Source: Caldilineae bacterium
GTDB taxonomy: Bacteria; Chloroflexota; Anaerolineae; DUEN01
DNA length: 40,816 bases
Direction: 5' to 3'
Assembly: GCA_011176545.1 (NCBI GenBank)
Contig: DUEN01000007.1
Coordinates: 1 to 40,816, forward strand
The notes below the pieces were generated by a model. The model saw only the letters and a program-made list of their open reading frames with translations, was not told the DNA's origin and did no database searches. The position numbers and the translations under genes are program-made. This document shows, one piece after another, positions 33,998-40,816 of this stretch; the first letter of the stretch is position 1, and each line of letters begins with the position of its first letter.

Positions 33998-34049
33998 CCG
34001 CATCCGACGACCTTAGGCCATTTGGGGCGGTTATAGCTTCAGAGAGAGA

Positions 34050-34087
34050 AAACGGTAGGGGCGATTCATGAATCGCCCCTACCGTTT
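34050..34087. repeat. Perfect 38-base palindrome, GTAGGGGC family
   Basis: Nineteen base pairs match without a loop. GTAGGGGC and GCCCCTAC flank the core GATTCATGAATC, and the pairing extends outward through AAACG/CGTTT. Confidence 0.85.
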
Positions 34088-34189
34088 CTACATTTTGGCG
34101 GTGAAATATGAATCGCTCATATTGGAATGATAGCTCCATGTTTAACCGTGGTTATTGCAAAAGCGCCATATCTGTATGATTAAGAACAC

Positions 34190-34227
34190 AGCATGTAGGG
34201 CCGGTTTCCATACCGGCCCTACATGCT
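34190..34227. repeat. Hairpin, GTAGGG family with TTTCCATA centre
   Basis: AGCATGTAGGGCCGGT pairs with ACCGGCCCTACATGCT around TTCCAT; all 16 pairs match. It has the same centre as the element at 490-509. Confidence 0.82.
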
Positions 34228-34284
34228 CTCCACGATTTAATGTGGTGCTACCATTGGAATAGAGGAATAGACAGCACGATCTTT

Positions 34285-34312
34285 TGTAGGGGCAACCGGC
34301 CGGTCGCCCTTA
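34285..34312. repeat. GTAGGGGC-family palindrome
   Basis: GTAGGGGCAACCGG and CCGGTCGCCCTTAC pair with two mismatches. It lies 35 bases beyond the DUF503 stop, in the position of a terminator for the lipM-DUF503 unit. Confidence 0.72.
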
Positions 34313-34347
34313 CAGAAGACAAAGGTGGTGCACGTGTTGTCCCGACG

Positions 34348-34635
34348 TTAGTGGATCAGCTCGATCTCGTAGTCGATCACTTCCAGGTCCATGCGCCACG
34401 ACTCGACGGTCTCGGCCACCTCGGTGAGCAGGCCGTGGGCGTAGTCGGCGCTGGGAGAGACGCAGGCGACGCCCAATACGGCACGCTGCCACACGTCCTG
34501 CGCGTCTACCTCGGACACAGAGACGTTGAAGTCCCGACGTAGCCGAGCCATCAGCGGCTTGAGGATGCCCCGTTTCCCCTTGAGGGAGCCGTTTCCGGGT
34601 AGACGTAACTCGAGCGTCAAGATCCCGATCACCAT
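34348..34635 (-). CDS. DUF503 (YlxP-like) protein
   Basis: A 95-residue protein beginning [22 protein letters not shown], the DUF503 signature with its conserved 'SLKxKR' segment. The family is a small ferredoxin-like fold found in Gram-positive bacteria and Chloroflexi, often near rbfA and truB; its role is unknown. The start at 34635 is seven bases after the lipM-like stop, so the two are likely co-translated. An earlier in-frame start at 34698 would overlap lipM and has no support. Confidence 0.85.
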   Translation of the reverse strand: MVIGILTLELRLPGNGSLKGKRGILKPLMARLRRDFNVSVSEVDAQDVWQRAVLGVACVSPSADYAHGLLTEVAETVESWRMDLEVIDYEIELIH

Positions 34636-34642
34636 GGCTACA

Positions 34643-35497
34643 TCACCGTTGCGGGCGCGAGAGTGCCCCCACGCGCTCCGTCCACTCAGGATTGGCATAT
34701 CGGCTGGCCCGCAGTTCCGCGGCCATCTCCCTCTCGATGGGGAGCAACCTCCCTGGCTCCAGGTGCAGGTTCAGCGCCTGGGCGAAGCCTTGGGCCAGGG
34801 CCTGAGCCACTTCCTGGAAGGTGGGCGTGCGGCCCAGGACGGCCTCCACGGTCAGAGCGCGGCGTCGGAGCAGGGTGCGTAGCGCCTCACGACGCGCCTC
34901 ATCGGGCAAGGCCAGACAATCGACGATACGGGTGAGATCCCCATACAGGGGAAGTGACCCATGCTGGAGCACCATGTGGCCGGAACGGTACTGGGCACTC
35001 CCCATGAGCTTGTGGCCGTCCACGCAGATCTCGTAGGCCGAGGGGATCTCGAAACAAGCGGGTGAGGCATCAGGCCCCGCCCGGTTGGCGCCCGGCGCCT
35101 CGTTGGCGGGAATGCCCAGGATGCGCAGCCCGGCCACCAGCCCCTGGCTCAGCCGGTGGTACGCGTCCATGACCGCACCCGCCACCCGCGGGTCAGAGTC
35201 CGGCGCGGCGACGGAGTAGGTCAGCTCGTCCGTGTGCAGGATGGCGCGGCCGCCCGTGGGGCGGCGCACCACGTCGTACCCGCGCGCGGCACACGCTTCC
35301 AGGTCGATGTCTCGCAGCTTCTGATGGCGCCCCAGGGAGACACAGGGGGGCGCCCACATATAGAAGCGCAGCGTGGGTGGGGCCTTTCCCTGCGCCACCG
35401 TCCGGCCGATGGCCTCGTCGATGGCCATGTTGGTGGCGCCGTCGGCCGCGCCGTCGATGATCAGCCGCCACGTGGCGGGTGGGAAGTCCGTATTCAT
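34643..35497 (-). CDS. lipM: LipM-type octanoyltransferase / lipoate-protein ligase family
   Basis: A 284-residue member of the biotin/lipoate ligase fold. RRPTGGR (78-84) and Lys163 in GHKLMGSAQ bind the acyl group. Cys148 in [10 protein letters not shown] matches the acyl-thioester cysteine of LipM octanoyltransferases, which move octanoate from acyl carrier protein to GcvH or E2 domains; LplA ligases lack it. LipM is therefore the better call. A C-terminal lipoate ligase domain is absent. A good promoter lies upstream at 35543-35571. Confidence 0.85.
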   Translation of the reverse strand: MNTDFPPATWRLIIDGAADGATNMAIDEAIGRTVAQGKAPPTLRFYMWAPPCVSLGRHQKLRDIDLEACAARGYDVVRRPTGGRAILHTDELTYSVAAPDSDPRVAGAVMDAYHRLSQGLVAGLRILGIPANEAPGANRAGPDASPACFEIPSAYEICVDGHKLMGSAQYRSGHMVLQHGSLPLYGDLTRIVDCLALPDEARREALRTLLRRRALTVEAVLGRTPTFQEVAQALAQGFAQALNLHLEPGRLLPIEREMAAELRASRYANPEWTERVGALSRPQR

Positions 35498-35542
35498 CGC
35501 GTGTATACTTGGCCTCGGTTTGATGTTCCTGCTGGCGAAGGC

Positions 35543-35571
35543 ATTATACTGAATGCGTGCTGCTCCAGCAA
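35543..35571 (-). promoter_or_regulatory. Promoter of the lipM-DUF503 unit
   Basis: On the - strand TTGCTG (35571-35566) and TATAAT (35548-35543) are spaced by 17 bases. The predicted leader is about 39 bases long. Confidence 0.7.
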
Positions 35572-35757
35572 ACCCTTGCAGATTCTCGCTTTTACCTGCC
35601 TGAGCAAGGCTGACGAAGGGAACTCGCCCTACCCATGGTGCCGGATGGGCGGTTTGAGACTAGTACTGGCGGCAGAATGATTATACTTGAGGCGGCATCG
35701 CCGGACAATTCGGGAGCACCCTGCTCACGGGTAGGTCTCCCTATCCCGTCTCGGTGA

Positions 35758-35790
35758 AGGTGCAACGCACCTCTCAGGTGCGTTACACCT
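35758..35790. repeat. Inverted repeat AGGTGCAACGCACCT
   Basis: AGGTGCAACGCACCT (35758-35772) pairs with AGGTGCGTTACACCT (35776-35790) with one mismatch. Half of a similar element (AGGTGCGTTACGC) occurs at 3345-3357. Confidence 0.68.
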
Positions 35791-36061
35791 GAGGGCACCC
35801 TATACCAAGCTCTCAGGCACTCGCCTCTACTCGTGGTTGGTTGCCGAATAGGCGGGCCTGATGACTACTTGCCTATTGACGTACTGCGAAAAGCATAATA
35901 AGTATTGAAAGTGAGATTTCCATCTCTTGGTGACAGAGCCTATGTGCTTGAAGCGACTAATATTTCGAGTCCAAGCCGAATAATATCCTCCGCCTCCATA
36001 ACTTTGGGAGACATGCTGGAGTGCCGACTCTTTTGCAGGATTACACAGCGAGGAGGACATT

Positions 36062-36691
36062 ATGAGCAAGAGAATAGAACATATTCTTGAGGTACTGGAG
36101 GAGATATATAAGAACTATGAACCATATGGCGGTGTAGGACAGATTCAGCGTTTACGGCGGGAAGCTGATAGGCGAGTTGCCAGACGCCATGGTGTTACAT
36201 ACCGAACTGTACAGGATAAGTATAGGCGACGGCTTAGCCCCGATATCGAAGGGGTGCGTCAGTTTGAAATTTTGGTTGAGCAATGGCTTTTAGGACAGTC
36301 CGACACCTTGCAGCAGATACTTCTATCGCATGCAGTCGATGCCGAGGATGAATCTCGTATTCGTCAGTTCTTCGAGAGGGAGGGGCCTGACAGTGAACGC
36401 TCAGAACGATGCGAGCTCCCTTCTGGCGATCAGGCGTTTGATGGATCGGACAGTGAAGATGATGTTGCTGATGCATTGACACGTGTTATCAGCCTAGTTG
36501 ATGCCGAGTTGTCCAGGTTATTGAATAATATGAAGGGGGCTATTGAAGGGCAAGAGAAGGAGGCTCAAGACTATGATGCTCTTGGGACGTTTGCTCAATG
36601 TGGAAAGCTCTTGCACCAATTCCGCGAGAATATCGAGAAAGCGCGAGAAGATTGGATAGAGATTCGTCGAATTATGGAGAAAACAAGATAA
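36062..36691 (+). CDS. Unrecognised 209-residue protein with possible N-terminal helix-turn-helix
   Basis: I do not recognise a family. The N-terminal 65 residues (RIEHILEVLEEIYKNYEPYG to HGVTYRTVQDKYRRRLSPD) look like a small helix-turn-helix domain: YGVT-like turn, then a helix rich in Arg and Lys. Residues 66-110 are helical (VEQWLLGQSDTLQQILLSHA), 111-140 are acidic and probably disordered (SDSEDDVAD), and 140-209 form a coiled coil with many Glu and Lys. There is no membrane segment. GGAGGA lies seven bases before the ATG. The gene is clearly richer in A and T than its neighbours and uses different codons, with repeats on both sides, so it may have come by transfer. Confidence 0.72.
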   Translation: MSKRIEHILEVLEEIYKNYEPYGGVGQIQRLRREADRRVARRHGVTYRTVQDKYRRRLSPDIEGVRQFEILVEQWLLGQSDTLQQILLSHAVDAEDESRIRQFFEREGPDSERSERCELPSGDQAFDGSDSEDDVADALTRVISLVDAELSRLLNNMKGAIEGQEKEAQDYDALGTFAQCGKLLHQFRENIEKAREDWIEIRRIMEKTR

Positions 36692-37023
36692 CGCAGGTTT
36701 TATTGGATACACACTTCATTGAGAGCAGGTAGGGGCGACCGGCCGGTCGCCCTGTTTGTGTTTGCTCTTCAGCCCTCCACCTGCCCCATAGGGCCACAGG
36801 TCCTTGGTCCAAGCCCCAACCAGGCAGGTAGAGGCAGGAAGAAATTTTTGCTTGCGGAGGGGAAGCCCCTCCGCATCCCCCTCAGGATTTACGATAGGCA
36901 TGGTAGGCTGTTTCGCGAAATCTTGACCCCATTGGATATACGATCTCCAAGATTCCGGGTTTCTCATGCCAGTGGTACAATGGGGCGTGTTCTTCCAAGT
37001 TTTGAGATCGAAGAAGGTGTCCC
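36692..37023. other. Intergenic region between the unknown gene and the class II aldolase
   Basis: It has the palindrome at 36729-36754 and, near its right end, TACAAT (36976-36981), a possible -10 box about 42 bases before the aldolase ATG, with a poor -35. No gene is supported. Confidence 0.45.
36729..36754. repeat. GTAGGGGC-family palindrome, right arm truncated
   Basis: GTAGGGGCGACCGG pairs with CCGGTCGCCC; the last four bases of the right arm (CTAC) are replaced by TGTT. It lies 37 bases after the stop of the unknown gene. Confidence 0.7.
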
Positions 37024-37668
37024 ATGGAGATAAGTGAGCGCTCGTTGCAGGAACAGATCTGTGAGATTGGCCAGAGGGCAGTGCGCTACGGGCTGGTGAA
37101 GGCGATCAGCGGGAACATCAGCGCCCGGCTGCCCGGCGCAGATCGGTTCTGGATCACGGCCACCGGCACGGCGCTGGACGCGCTGACGCCGGACGATTTG
37201 GTGTGTGTGGACCTGAACGGCCATGTGTGCGGTGGAAGCCATCCACCGTCCAGCGAGCACCAGCTACACCTGGCCATCTACCAACGTCGCCCAGAGATCA
37301 ACGCAGTGGTTCATCTCCATCCGCCGCTGGCGACGGTGGTGGGCACCGCCCTAGGTGAAGTCCGCCCCATGACCTTCGAGGGCAACTACTTTCTGGGCGA
37401 CGTGGCCGTCGTCCCGCCCATCTTGCCTGGCACCCAGGAGGTAGCCCAGGCGGCCGCGGAAGCCAGCGATGGGAGCCGCGTGCTCGTGCTGCAGCACCAC
37501 GGCTCGGTCTGCCTGGGCGAGGACCTGGAGGAGGCGCTATACCGATCGATCGAGCTGGAGGAGACCTGTCGGTTGATCGTCATCGCCCGCGCCATCGGTG
37601 CCGAGGTGTACCTGCCCGGGTGGGCCGTCGAGCGGATGCGAGGCCATCGGTACCGCGAGGGGACGTGA
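37024..37668 (+). CDS. Class II aldolase/adducin family protein
   Basis: A 214-residue zinc-dependent aldolase of the L-fuculose-1-phosphate aldolase/L-ribulose-5-phosphate epimerase family. The expected residues are there: Glu78 in PSSEHQLH (catalytic), His97 and His99 in VVHLHPP and a third His (158 or 159) in LVLQHHGSV as zinc ligands, and KAISGNISAR near the N-terminus for phosphate binding. It may split a sugar phosphate or act as an epimerase or decarboxylase; the sequence does not decide. The start at 37024 is preceded by GAAGAAGGTG. No other sugar pathway gene adjoins it. Confidence 0.88.
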   Translation: MEISERSLQEQICEIGQRAVRYGLVKAISGNISARLPGADRFWITATGTALDALTPDDLVCVDLNGHVCGGSHPPSSEHQLHLAIYQRRPEINAVVHLHPPLATVVGTALGEVRPMTFEGNYFLGDVAVVPPILPGTQEVAQAAAEASDGSRVLVLQHHGSVCLGEDLEEALYRSIELEETCRLIVIARAIGAEVYLPGWAVERMRGHRYREGT

Positions 37669-37697
37669 AGCGTGGAGCGGAGGGCGTGGAGCGTGGA
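37669..37697. repeat. Low-complexity GCGTGGA repeat
   Basis: Units of GCGTGGA/GCGGAGG/GCGTGGA are tandem between the aldolase stop and the paired-arm element at 37711. It is one of three low-complexity repeat types in the window. Confidence 0.5.
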
Positions 37698-37710
37698 ACA
37701 GGGGATAGGG

Positions 37711-37820
37711 AACCGCAAAGGACGCAAAGAGCGCCAAGGTTTTTCAGAATGACTTTTACGAACTTGACCTCAGAAGAGCTTTTTTGAATTGCCTTTGCGT
37801 CCTTCGCGCCCTTTGCGGTT
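37711..37820. repeat. Complete paired-arm repeat, AACCGCAAAGGACGCAAAG family
   Basis: The left arm starts AACCGCAAAGGACGCAAAG (37711-37729) and continues AGCGCCAAGG; the right arm (37792-37820) ends CTTTGCGGTT. The length (110 bases) and arms agree with the copy at 375-480, while the centre differs. It lies between the convergent aldolase and ileS genes and ends six bases before the ileS stop. Confidence 0.8.
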
Positions 37821-37826
37821 ATAATA

Positions 37827-40816
37827 TTATTCGGCGATGCGGCGCAGGCTCAGCACCAGCCGATGGCCGTCCACCTTCAGCTCCCGAACGGCCTCGCCCG
37901 CGGGCTGGTCCGTTTCCCGCAGTTGCACGCTCAGCGTCTCGTTCTTGATGAAGTCGGCGAAAGCGGCGATGGCGGCGGCCAGCGGGCCATCGGCCGCATA
38001 CTCGGTGATGATCCGATCCTCGATGGCGAAGCCGGCCTCCTTGCGCAGGTTCTGGATGCGGCGGACCACCTCGCGCGCCAGCCCCTCGTGGAGGAGCTTT
38101 TCATCCAGCGTCGTGTCCACGGCGACGGTGATACCCTCGTCCGCGGCCACGGCGAAGCCGGTGCGCGGCGTGGTCTGGATGAGCACCTCGTCCGCGGCCA
38201 GCTCCACCTCCTCTCCATCGACGGTCAGCGTCAACGGCTGGCCCGCGCGCAGCGTGCGCACGGCCGCGGTCGCGTCCACCTCGGCCAGCGCCTGACGCAC
38301 CGCGGGGAACTTGCGGCCGAAGCGCGGCCCCAGCTTGCGGTTGTCCGGCAGCAGCCGATACGTGACCAGATCCGCCTCCTCCGTCGTCACCTCCAGCGCC
38401 TTCACGTTCAGCTCGTCGGCCACGATGTCCGCCAGGCGCTCCAGCTGCTCCTCCTGTTCAGGATCGGGCAACACGACCAGCGCCCGGGCCAGCGGCTGGC
38501 GCAGCTTGATACCCGCATTGTTGCGGGCACTGTGCCCCAGCGTCACGACATGGCGGGCTAGCGCCATATCAGCCAGCAGCTCGCGATCGATCGCCTCGGC
38601 CGCGGGCTGGGGCCAGTCGGTCAGGTGCACGCTCACCGGCGCGTCCGCGTCCACGGACCGCACCAGGTTCTGATACATCGCCTCCGTGAGGAACGGGATG
38701 AAGGGGGCCAGGAGCCGCGCCAGCGTGACCAGCACGGCGTACAGTGTGTCCAGTGCTGCCGGATCTCCTTCCCAGAAGCGGCGGCGGGAGCGGCGCACAT
38801 ACCAATCGCTCAGATCATCCACGAAGGTCTCCAGCGCCTGCGTGGCCTCGAACGCGTCGTAGTCCTCCAGCCGCTCGGTGACCCGCTCGATCACCTCCTG
38901 CAGCCGGGAGAGGATCCAGCGGTCGAGGGGCTGGGTAGGGAGAGATTGGGTCACTGGAGATTGGGGATTGGGGTGCCAGTCCGGGGTCAGGTTAGCGTAG
39001 GTGACGAAGAAGGCGTAGACGTTCCACAATGGCAGGATGAAGCGGCGGCGTACCTCGTCGGCCAGCTTGTAGCCGAAGAGCAGGTTCTGTTCAGGACGAT
39101 GGGCGCAGTAGAGCCAGCGCATGGTGTCCACGCCGATGCGTTCCGCCGCCTCGTTGAACTCGATCATGTTGCCCCACGACTTGTGCATCTCCCGGCCATC
39201 CTCGGCCAGCAGGGTGGCGTATCCCAGCACCGTCAGGAAGGGCGGCCGTCGCTCCAACACGGTGCTCATGGCCAGCAGCGAATAGAACCAGTTGCGGAAC
39301 TGGCCGGGGAACGACTCCGTGATGAAGTCGGCCGGGAACCACTTCTCCCAATATGCGCGATCGGTGCGGTACCGCAGCGTGGAGAAGGGGACGATGCCCG
39401 CGTCCAGCCAGGGGTTCCCCACGTCCGGGATGCGGCTGATGAGCTCGCCGCATTTAGAACAACGGATCTTGACCACGTCGATCCACGGCCGGTGTGGGGT
39501 ATGCCCCTCGAACGTGTCCCACCCCTCGACGGCCCGCTCCTTGAGTTCCTCCTCGCTTCCGATGACCTCGAAGTGCCCGCACTTGTGGCATTCCCAGATG
39601 GGCAGCGCCAGCCCCCAGTATCGCTTCTTGGAGATCATCCAGTCATGCATGTTGCGCAGCCAGTCCAGCTCCCGCTCCAGGCCGAACTCGGGGATCCACC
39701 GGATCTGCCGGGTGACCTCCATCATCTGGTACCGCAGCTCGTCCATGGAGATGAACCATTCGTCCACCAGCCGGAAGACCAGCGGCGTGTGGCAGCGCCA
39801 GCATTCCGGGTAGCGATGGGTGTACGGCTCCAGGCGATAGAACAGCCCCTTCTCCTTTAGATTCTCCACGATGGGCTCCGTCACGGTGCCCACGGCGCGG
39901 CCGGTGAGCCAGTCGAAGCCATCCACATAGATGCCGAACTCATCCAGCGGCGCGATCACTGGCAGATCGTATTCCTTGCTGAGCTGGAAGTCCTCGGCGC
40001 CACACCCAGGGGCGATGTGGACGATCCCCGTGCCCTCCTCCTCGCCCACCTCGTCCCAGGGGATGATCCGATGCTGCTCCGGGACGTCGGCCTCCCGCAC
40101 GGCGGTCAACTCGTCGAAGGGACCCTCATAAGCCCAGCCCACCATCTCCGAGCCTTTGAGTTTGCCCAGGACCTCGTAAGGCCCCTTGAGCGCCTGTCTG
40201 GCCGCGCCCTCGGCCACGTAATAGATCCACGTGCGGCCGTCCTCGTCCGTCTGGCGCACGCGTAGGTAGGTCAGGTCGGGGCCGACCGCCGCGGCCACGT
40301 TGCTGGTGAGCGTCCACGGCGTGGTCGTCCACACGAGCAGCGCCTCGCCGGGGCGATCGCACAGCGGGAAGCGCACGGTCAGCCCGGGATCGGTGCGCTC
40401 GACATAACCTTCGGTAACGATCTCATGTTGGCTGATGCCAGTGCCGCAGCGGGGACACCAGGGCATGACGTCGGTCCCCTTGTAGAGCCACCCGTTCTCC
40501 CAGCATCGCTTCAGGAAGTACCAGATCTGGTAGTTGTTCTCGTTGGAGAAGGTGAAGTAGGAGCCGCCCAGCTCGGGCAGGCCCAGCCGCCCCACGATCT
40601 GCTCCACTGTGTCGGTCACCGGGCCGAGGGGGCCTTCCACCGTGATGACCTGCGACGGATCCTCGTCCAGCTTGTCCCGCAGCCAGCGGAGCTGATCAGG
40701 ATCGTTCCAGTCCATCCAATAGCCTAGCCGGATGGACTGCTCCGTCTGGATGGCCGCGTAGGTGAGAACTCGCTCTTTACATAACCTCACAAAACGGTCG
40801 ATGCCGAAGGCCTCGA
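37827..40816 (-). CDS. ileS: Isoleucyl-tRNA synthetase (N-terminus beyond window edge)
   Basis: About 996 residues of a class I synthetase; the first 70 or so residues with the HIGH motif lie outside the window. The frame is open to the edge and begins EAFGIDRFVRLCKERV. It has IleS features: QSIRLGYWMDWND, the editing domain with VWTTTPWTLTSNVAAAV, PVIAPLDEFG, and a Zn-ribbon-like IWECHKCGHFEV and IRCSKCGELISRI. The KMSKS loop reads EMHKSWGN (around 39174-39191), which is unusual. The anticodon-binding domain and a DUF5915-type C-terminus (ELKVDGHRLVLSL) follow, without the C-terminal zinc domain of E. coli-type IleS, so it is the second (eukaryote-like) IleS class. An Asn/Gln/Pro-rich linker is encoded by a repeat at 38934-38973. 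Confidence 0.94.
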   Translation of the reverse strand, partial: EAFGIDRFVRLCKERVLTYAAIQTEQSIRLGYWMDWNDPDQLRWLRDKLDEDPSQVITVEGPLGPVTDTVEQIVGRLGLPELGGSYFTFSNENNYQIWYFLKRCWENGWLYKGTDVMPWCPRCGTGISQHEIVTEGYVERTDPGLTVRFPLCDRPGEALLVWTTTPWTLTSNVAAAVGPDLTYLRVRQTDEDGRTWIYYVAEGAARQALKGPYEVLGKLKGSEMVGWAYEGPFDELTAVREADVPEQHRIIPWDEVGEEEGTGIVHIAPGCGAEDFQLSKEYDLPVIAPLDEFGIYVDGFDWLTGRAVGTVTEPIVENLKEKGLFYRLEPYTHRYPECWRCHTPLVFRLVDEWFISMDELRYQMMEVTRQIRWIPEFGLERELDWLRNMHDWMISKKRYWGLALPIWECHKCGHFEVIGSEEELKERAVEGWDTFEGHTPHRPWIDVVKIRCSKCGELISRIPDVGNPWLDAGIVPFSTLRYRTDRAYWEKWFPADFITESFPGQFRNWFYSLLAMSTVLERRPPFLTVLGYATLLAEDGREMHKSWGNMIEFNEAAERIGVDTMRWLYCAHRPEQNLLFGYKLADEVRRRFILPLWNVYAFFVTYANLTPDWHPNPQSPVTQSLPTQPLDRWILSRLQEVIERVTERLEDYDAFEATQALETFVDDLSDWYVRRSRRRFWEGDPAALDTLYAVLVTLARLLAPFIPFLTEAMYQNLVRSVDADAPVSVHLTDWPQPAAEAIDRELLADMALARHVVTLGHSARNNAGIKLRQPLARALVVLPDPEQEEQLERLADIVADELNVKALEVTTEEADLVTYRLLPDNRKLGPRFGRKFPAVRQALAEVDATAAVRTLRAGQPLTLTVDGEEVELAADEVLIQTTPRTGFAVAADEGITVAVDTTLDEKLLHEGLAREVVRRIQNLRKEAGFAIEDRIITEYAADGPLAAAIAAFADFIKNETLSVQLRETDQPAGEAVRELKVDGHRLVLSLRRIAE
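38934..38973. repeat. GAGATTGGGG low-complexity repeat inside ileS
   Basis: The + strand reads GGTAGGGAGAGATTGGG, then TCACTGGAGATTGGGGATTG and GGG. It resembles the intergenic stretch at 17351-17391. On the - strand it is translated as NPQSPVTQSLPTQ in a linker between the catalytic core and the anticodon-binding domain. Confidence 0.65.

Larger units (their letters stand above)
33982..34347. other. Intergenic region with three palindromes
   Basis: Between the gyrA start and the DUF503 stop, both on the - strand, lie three members of the GTAGGGGC hairpin family (34050-34087, 34190-34227, 34285-34312). The rest is AT-richer sequence with no gene that I can support. Confidence 0.6.
35498..36061. 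other. Intergenic region, right half AT-richer
   Basis: The left part has the lipM promoter and an inverted repeat at 35758-35790. From about 35830 the base composition shifts toward AT. A possible + strand promoter, TTGACG (35876-35881) with TAAGTA 17 bases later, could serve the gene at 36062. No other gene is supported. Confidence 0.45.

Noticed and set aside
34050..34312. CRISPR array
   Set aside because: The three palindromes differ in core and spacing (about 60-100 bases), have no uniform spacers, and no cas gene is near.
38625..39860. 411-codon + strand frame opposite ileS
   Set aside because: A shadow of ileS codon bias; the ileS strand gives a full family match.
1..40816. tRNA or rRNA genes
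   Set aside because: I searched by eye for T-arm (GGTTCGAATCC-like) and rRNA signatures on both strands and found none with a supporting cloverleaf; a tRNAscan-SE run would settle it.

Overview
The window is a high-GC bacterial chromosome segment. It holds about 30 protein genes on both strands and no recognisable rRNA, tRNA, CRISPR array or transposase. The gene set suggests a thermophilic or anaerobic member of the Chloroflexota (Anaerolineae-like). The pointers are PTPT-linker SH3 lipoproteins, a secreted hydrolase with YxPLI-type motifs, GT39/DUF2723 membrane glycosyltransferases, an IleS that ends without a recognisable C-terminal zinc domain, and dense families of short palindromic intergenic repeats. 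This is an inference from style and gene content, not a sequence match.

Left part (1-8413): the C-terminal end of a sugar-nucleotide epimerase; three + strand enzyme genes (DapA-like lyase/aldolase, nitrilase-type amidohydrolase, GNAT acetyltransferase), each preceded by a paired-arm repeat; then a - strand pair made of a secreted phospholipase C-like/esterase fusion and a large (alpha/alpha)6-barrel glycoside hydrolase.

Middle part (8414-16214): hypA-hypB, read from what looks like a leaderless promoter, and a convergent CPBP membrane protease. Next is a three-gene operon for a soluble NAD-linked formate dehydrogenase (NuoE-like, NuoF-like, catalytic alpha subunit). The alpha subunit has an in-frame TGA exactly at the active-site position of selenocysteine formate dehydrogenases, followed at once by a hairpin with a GGUCU loop. 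I read the two halves as one 935-residue selenoprotein. The operon has its own promoter, a terminator-like hairpin in its leader and a strong terminator at its end. A decayed PIN-domain gene lies just after.

Centre-right (16371-29936): a UroD-like protein, a zinc-ribbon Nudix hydrolase, a - strand cluster for the cell envelope (two SH3 lipoproteins, a GT39 glycosyltransferase with three C-terminal beta modules, a coiled-coil protein), ribosomal protein L9, a DUF2723 glycosyltransferase divergent from glutamate racemase, and a TauE/SafE-DUF1634-GAF/GAF operon.

Right part (30104-40816): gyrA with a co-transcribed Schlafen AlbA_2/ATPase-type regulator, a lipM-like octanoyltransferase with a DUF503 protein, a lower-GC island with an unrecognised 209-residue protein, a class II aldolase, and ileS running off the right edge.

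The best candidates for further work are the selenoprotein formate dehydrogenase with its leader, the two repeat families (GTAGGGGC hairpins with compensating cores, and AACCGCAAAGGACGCAAAG paired arms), a repeat that has become coding inside ileS, and a set of apparently leaderless promoters.
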